From contig JAQBNT010000156.1 in assembly GCA_028288445.1 (NCBI GenBank), forward strand, positions 19,890 to 83,889: a DNA stretch of 64,000 nucleotides, read 5' to 3'. How positions within the stretch are numbered: the stretch's first letter is position 1; every line of letters begins with the position of its first letter. Below the pieces are notes generated by a model, which saw nothing but the letters and a program-made list of their open reading frames with translations, had not been told where the DNA came from and did no database searches. A program made the position numbers and the translations under genes. Positions 61,767-64,000 of the stretch are shown here, in pieces. The DNA comes from Hymenobacter sp. GTDB taxonomy: Bacteria; Bacteroidota; Bacteroidia; Cytophagales; Hymenobacteraceae.

Positions 61767-61806
61767 AAAAAAGGCCCGGCTTCCGCAATGGAAGCCGGGC
61801 CTTTTT
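61767..61806. terminator. Bidirectional terminator
   Basis: AAAAAAGGCCCGGCTTCC and its exact complement around GCAAT, with an A-run before and T-run after. It serves the dipeptidase gene on the plus strand and the barrel gene on the minus strand. Confidence 0.92.
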
Positions 61807-61825
61807 ATTGATTCCGGCCCGATGA

Positions 61826-62416
61826 TTAGCCGCCGAACGAGTACGTGAGGTACAGCTGAAACGCGCTGTTGCGGATGTTGTTCTGCACCGTCACATTGCC
61901 CACCGTTTGCGCTTTGGGAATGTTGGTGAAGCCGCCGTTGTAGCGCAGGCCGATGCCCAGGCCGGTTTTGCGTTGGTAGCCCAGGCCCGCCAAGTAGCCG
62001 AAATCGATGGTGTTGAAGGCCGGCTTGATGTCGGTGGACGTGTTGCCCGCCTTCTGCTGCGCCGCTACCAGAAACCCAACCTGCGGCCCGGCTTCAAAAA
62101 ACAGGCCGTCGGCGTTCACATGGAAGGCGAGGGGCACGTCCACGTAGTGCAGGCGGTTTTTGAAATCAACGACGCTCGGGTTAGAGCCTTTCTGGGAATA
62201 AATAATTTCGGGCTGAAAGGCAAACAGGCGGGTCAGTCCGATATTGGCGAATGCCCCCGCGTGAAAGCCAAAAATACTTTCCTCGCTGGGTGCCTGCTTG
62301 CCCACAAACGAGGTGTAGGAAGCGCCCGCCTTCAGGCCCAGCGAAACGTTGCTTTGCGCCTGGGCGGCGCTGCTCAGGCCGGCCAGCAGCGCAAGCGTGC
62401 ATACTATCTTTTTCAT
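61826..62416 (-). CDS. Outer-membrane beta-barrel (porin family), paralogue 1
   Basis: A 196-residue protein with signal peptide (MKKIVCTLALLAGLSSAAQAQ) and an eight-strand-type barrel of the OMP_b-brl_2 kind: alternating hydrophobic strands (VSLGLKAGASYTSFVG, FQPEIIYSQKGS, LHYVDVPLAFHVNADGLFFEAGPQVGFLV), and an aromatic C-terminal strand FQLYLTYSFGG. It shares the pattern DGLFFEAGPQVGFLVA with its neighbours. It is the last of three divergent-family genes in a row. I start at the signal peptide; codons upstream are spacer. Confidence 0.88.
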   Translation of the reverse strand: MKKIVCTLALLAGLSSAAQAQSNVSLGLKAGASYTSFVGKQAPSEESIFGFHAGAFANIGLTRLFAFQPEIIYSQKGSNPSVVDFKNRLHYVDVPLAFHVNADGLFFEAGPQVGFLVAAQQKAGNTSTDIKPAFNTIDFGYLAGLGYQRKTGLGIGLRYNGGFTNIPKAQTVGNVTVQNNIRNSAFQLYLTYSFGG

Positions 62417-62482
62417 CAGTCGAAGCAATAAGGTACCCCGCAAAGCTACGGCCGCGCTGCTTTCGCTCCTCCGGCTGGCACA

Positions 62483-62516
62483 CAAAAACCCGGCTTCCAC
62501 GCGGAAAACCGGGTTT
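62483..62516 (-). terminator. Terminator of the second barrel gene
   Basis: On the minus strand AAACCCGG pairs with CCGGGTTT around a loop of about 15 bases, ending TTTTTGTG. It lies about 22 bases past the stop of the 62539 gene. Confidence 0.75.
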
Positions 62517-62538
62517 CGGGTGCCGTGCGGCGCGGTGC

Positions 62539-63135
62539 CTACTTGCTGCCCCCGAAGGCGTAGCCCAGGTTGAGCCAGAAGGTGCTGGCGCGCAGGCTGC
62601 CGGTGCCGAGGCTGTTGGCCGCCGTGTCCTTATAGGTGTGGCTGATGCCGCCGTCGTAGCGCACGCCCAGCGAGAGGCCCACCGGCAACTCGTAGCCTAG
62701 GCCCACCACGTAATCGAGGGCCACCGGCGTCACGTCGCGGCTTTTGATGTCCGCGCCAGCTTCGTCTTTTCCCGACAGGGCAAAATTGACTTCCGGGCCG
62801 GCTTCAAAAAACAGGCCGTCGGCGTGGTAGCGGGCCAGCAGCGGCACGTTGATGTAGTCCACGTCGCGGCTCTGGTTGAGCAGGTCCTTGGCATCGAAAT
62901 ACTGCTTGGTGTACAGCGCCTCGGGGTGGAAGGAAATGGCCTCCCCAAAGTACACATCGGCCATGAGGCCGGCCTGGTAGGCCGAGTGGTTCACCGACGA
63001 GTAGCCGGTGCTGCTGCCCGACAAGCTGGTGATGCCGTAGCCCGCCTTGATGCCGATGCTATTGGCGGGCTGCTGCGCCTGCGCCGCGCCGATGGTGCTG
63101 GCCAGCAGTGCGATGGGAAAAAGGAGTTTTTTCAT
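62539..63135 (-). CDS. Outer-membrane beta-barrel (porin family), paralogue 2
   Basis: A 198-residue barrel protein with signal peptide (MKKLLFPIALLASTIGAAQAQ). Strands and the shared ARYHADGLFFEAGPEVNFAL match the neighbours. The N-terminal strands differ more (SIGIKAGYGITSLSGSSTGY) and it has a DLLNQSRDVDYINVP loop. The end WLNLGYAFGGSK is not the strict aromatic terminus of most barrels. Function unknown; the group includes Bacteroidota proteins of diverse or unknown role. Confidence 0.88.
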   Translation of the reverse strand: MKKLLFPIALLASTIGAAQAQQPANSIGIKAGYGITSLSGSSTGYSSVNHSAYQAGLMADVYFGEAISFHPEALYTKQYFDAKDLLNQSRDVDYINVPLLARYHADGLFFEAGPEVNFALSGKDEAGADIKSRDVTPVALDYVVGLGYELPVGLSLGVRYDGGISHTYKDTAANSLGTGSLRASTFWLNLGYAFGGSK

Positions 63136-63250
63136 GATGAAGAAACGGTGAAGATATTGATAGTCAGAGTTAAAGCTGCTGAATAAATGGGCTTGGGCCG
63201 TATACCGGCCACACTGAAAATAGGTTGCGGCCAGCGTTGCGGCTAGGGCA

Positions 63251-63285
63251 CAAAAAAGCCCGGCGCTGGGGAGCGCCGGGCTTTC
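63251..63285 (-). terminator. Terminator of the third barrel gene
   Basis: On the minus strand AAAGCCCGGCGCT pairs with AGCGCCGGGCTTT around CCCC, then TTTTTG. It lies about 20 bases past the stop of the 63306 gene. Confidence 0.88.
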
Positions 63286-63305
63286 ATTGGGCCGGGTCGG
63301 GAAGC

Positions 63306-63908
63306 TTATTTGCCGCCGAACAGGTAGCCCAGCTGCAGCTGGAATACCGAATTGCGAACTTTGGACGAGCCCGAAGGGTCGTTGATGTCGGCAATGCCAC
63401 CGTTGTAGCGTATGCCCAGTTCCAGGCCCTGCGGCAGCTGGTAGCCTACGCCTACGAGGTAGCCGAAGTCAACTTTGCGGGTGCCGTCGGTGCTGGTGCT
63501 GGTGCCCGAAATGAAGCCCGGGAAGTTAACCTCGTCTTTTTCCGCAACCAGGAAGCCCACCTGGGGACCGGCTTCGAAGAACAAACCATCGGCTTTAACG
63601 CGCAACAGCAGCGGCAGGTCGATGTACGAGAGGCGCGACTGAATGTAGTTCGAACCGCTTTCGTAGCGCAAGCCTTTCTGGGAATACAGCAGCTCGGGGT
63701 GAAACGAGATGAGGTCGCTGAAGCTGACATCGGCCATGATGCCGGCCTGCGGAACCACCAGATTCTTTTTGTCGGTACCGGACACATCGTCGCCGGACAC
63801 CGTAGCCAGACCAACGCCCGCCTTAACGCCGAAGCGGGTTGTCTGTGCATTTGCCACACCAGCCATACCAGCCAGCAGCGCGAGAGATAGAATAAGTTTT
63901 TTCATCAA
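63306..63908 (-). CDS. Outer-membrane beta-barrel (porin family), paralogue 3
   Basis: A 200-residue barrel protein with signal peptide (MMKKLILSLALLAGMAGVANAQ), the third tandem member. It keeps FHPELLYSQKGLRYES, LLLRVKADGLFFEAGPQVGFLVA and the aromatic C-terminal LQLGYLFGGK. The starting Met may be the second of two adjacent. Sequence from here to the window end (63909-64000) is AT-rich and probably its promoter. Confidence 0.88.
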   Translation of the reverse strand: MMKKLILSLALLAGMAGVANAQTTRFGVKAGVGLATVSGDDVSGTDKKNLVVPQAGIMADVSFSDLISFHPELLYSQKGLRYESGSNYIQSRLSYIDLPLLLRVKADGLFFEAGPQVGFLVAEKDEVNFPGFISGTSTSTDGTRKVDFGYLVGVGYQLPQGLELGIRYNGGIADINDPSGSSKVRNSVFQLQLGYLFGGK

Positions 63909-64000
63909 ACAGAAAAGTGAGGAAGAAATGAAGCGACAAAGCTAGGAGGAAAATAATAAGCAAATCGGATAAAGTAATTTATCAAATATTTTTTTTGAAG

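Noticed and set aside
1-64000. Prophage, integrative element or defence island
   Set aside because: No integrase, transposase, phage structural, restriction or toxin genes were seen; the only composition break is the single-gene islet at 10500-11250.

Overview
The window looks like chromosome of a GC-rich Bacteroidota bacterium, most like Hymenobacter or a close Cytophagales relative. The signs are a SusC/SusD pair, type IX secretion (T9SS) sorting tails, CarboxypepD_reg-like TonB receptors, candidate promoters of the TAnnTTyG type in place of sigma70 boxes, and short C-rich leaders without strong Shine-Dalgarno sites. I see no rRNA, tRNA, CRISPR array, transposase or phage gene. Genus-level placement is inference from gene content.

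Layout. 1-2016: the 3' part of tpiA, a small secreted protein and prmA. 2252-4039: a secreted PL1 pectate lyase. 4383-10446: an unrelated cluster of SDR reductase, KAS III-like protein, Na+/solute symporter, acyl-CoA ligase and alpha/beta hydrolase. 10566-11249: an AT-rich gene that looks acquired. 11382-12809: an unknown helical-repeat protein. 12977-16707: a TonB receptor and a convergent LacI-type regulator. 17084-20964: an MG2/TonB-plug protein, a dense palindromic repeat array and a T9SS cargo protein. 21361-45816: the main pectin block. 45909-50616: an NTF2-like protein, fbp, a double alpha/beta-hydrolase esterase and a Gfo/Idh/MocA oxidoreductase. 50951-63908: a giant exported protein, plsY, an HTH gene under a perfect palindrome, two duplicated small secreted proteins, a PPOX-family protein, an M20 dipeptidase and three outer-membrane barrel paralogues.

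The pectin genes form an almost complete route. Outside the cell, PL1 and PL10 lyases, a CE8 methylesterase, a CE12-GH28 fusion and GH105 dismantle homogalacturonan and possibly rhamnogalacturonan. SusC/SusD, an SSS symporter and an ExuT-type MFS carrier import products. Unsaturated uronate flows through KduI and KduD; galacturonate flows through UxaC, UxaB and UxaA. Both meet at 2-keto-3-deoxygluconate, which KdgK and KdgA turn into pyruvate and glyceraldehyde-3-phosphate. fbp and tpiA nearby could serve the gluconeogenesis such growth needs.

The most informative non-coding signal is a near-palindrome with core TCGTTCCCGGCAACGA. It recurs upstream of PL1, the T9SS cargo gene, CE12-GH28 and kduD, with weaker versions before the SSS symporter, uxaC and the TonB receptor. 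It is the likely operator of the LacI-type regulator at 15676-16707. The intergenic regions also carry at least four families of long inverted repeats, several of which sit exactly on stop codons.
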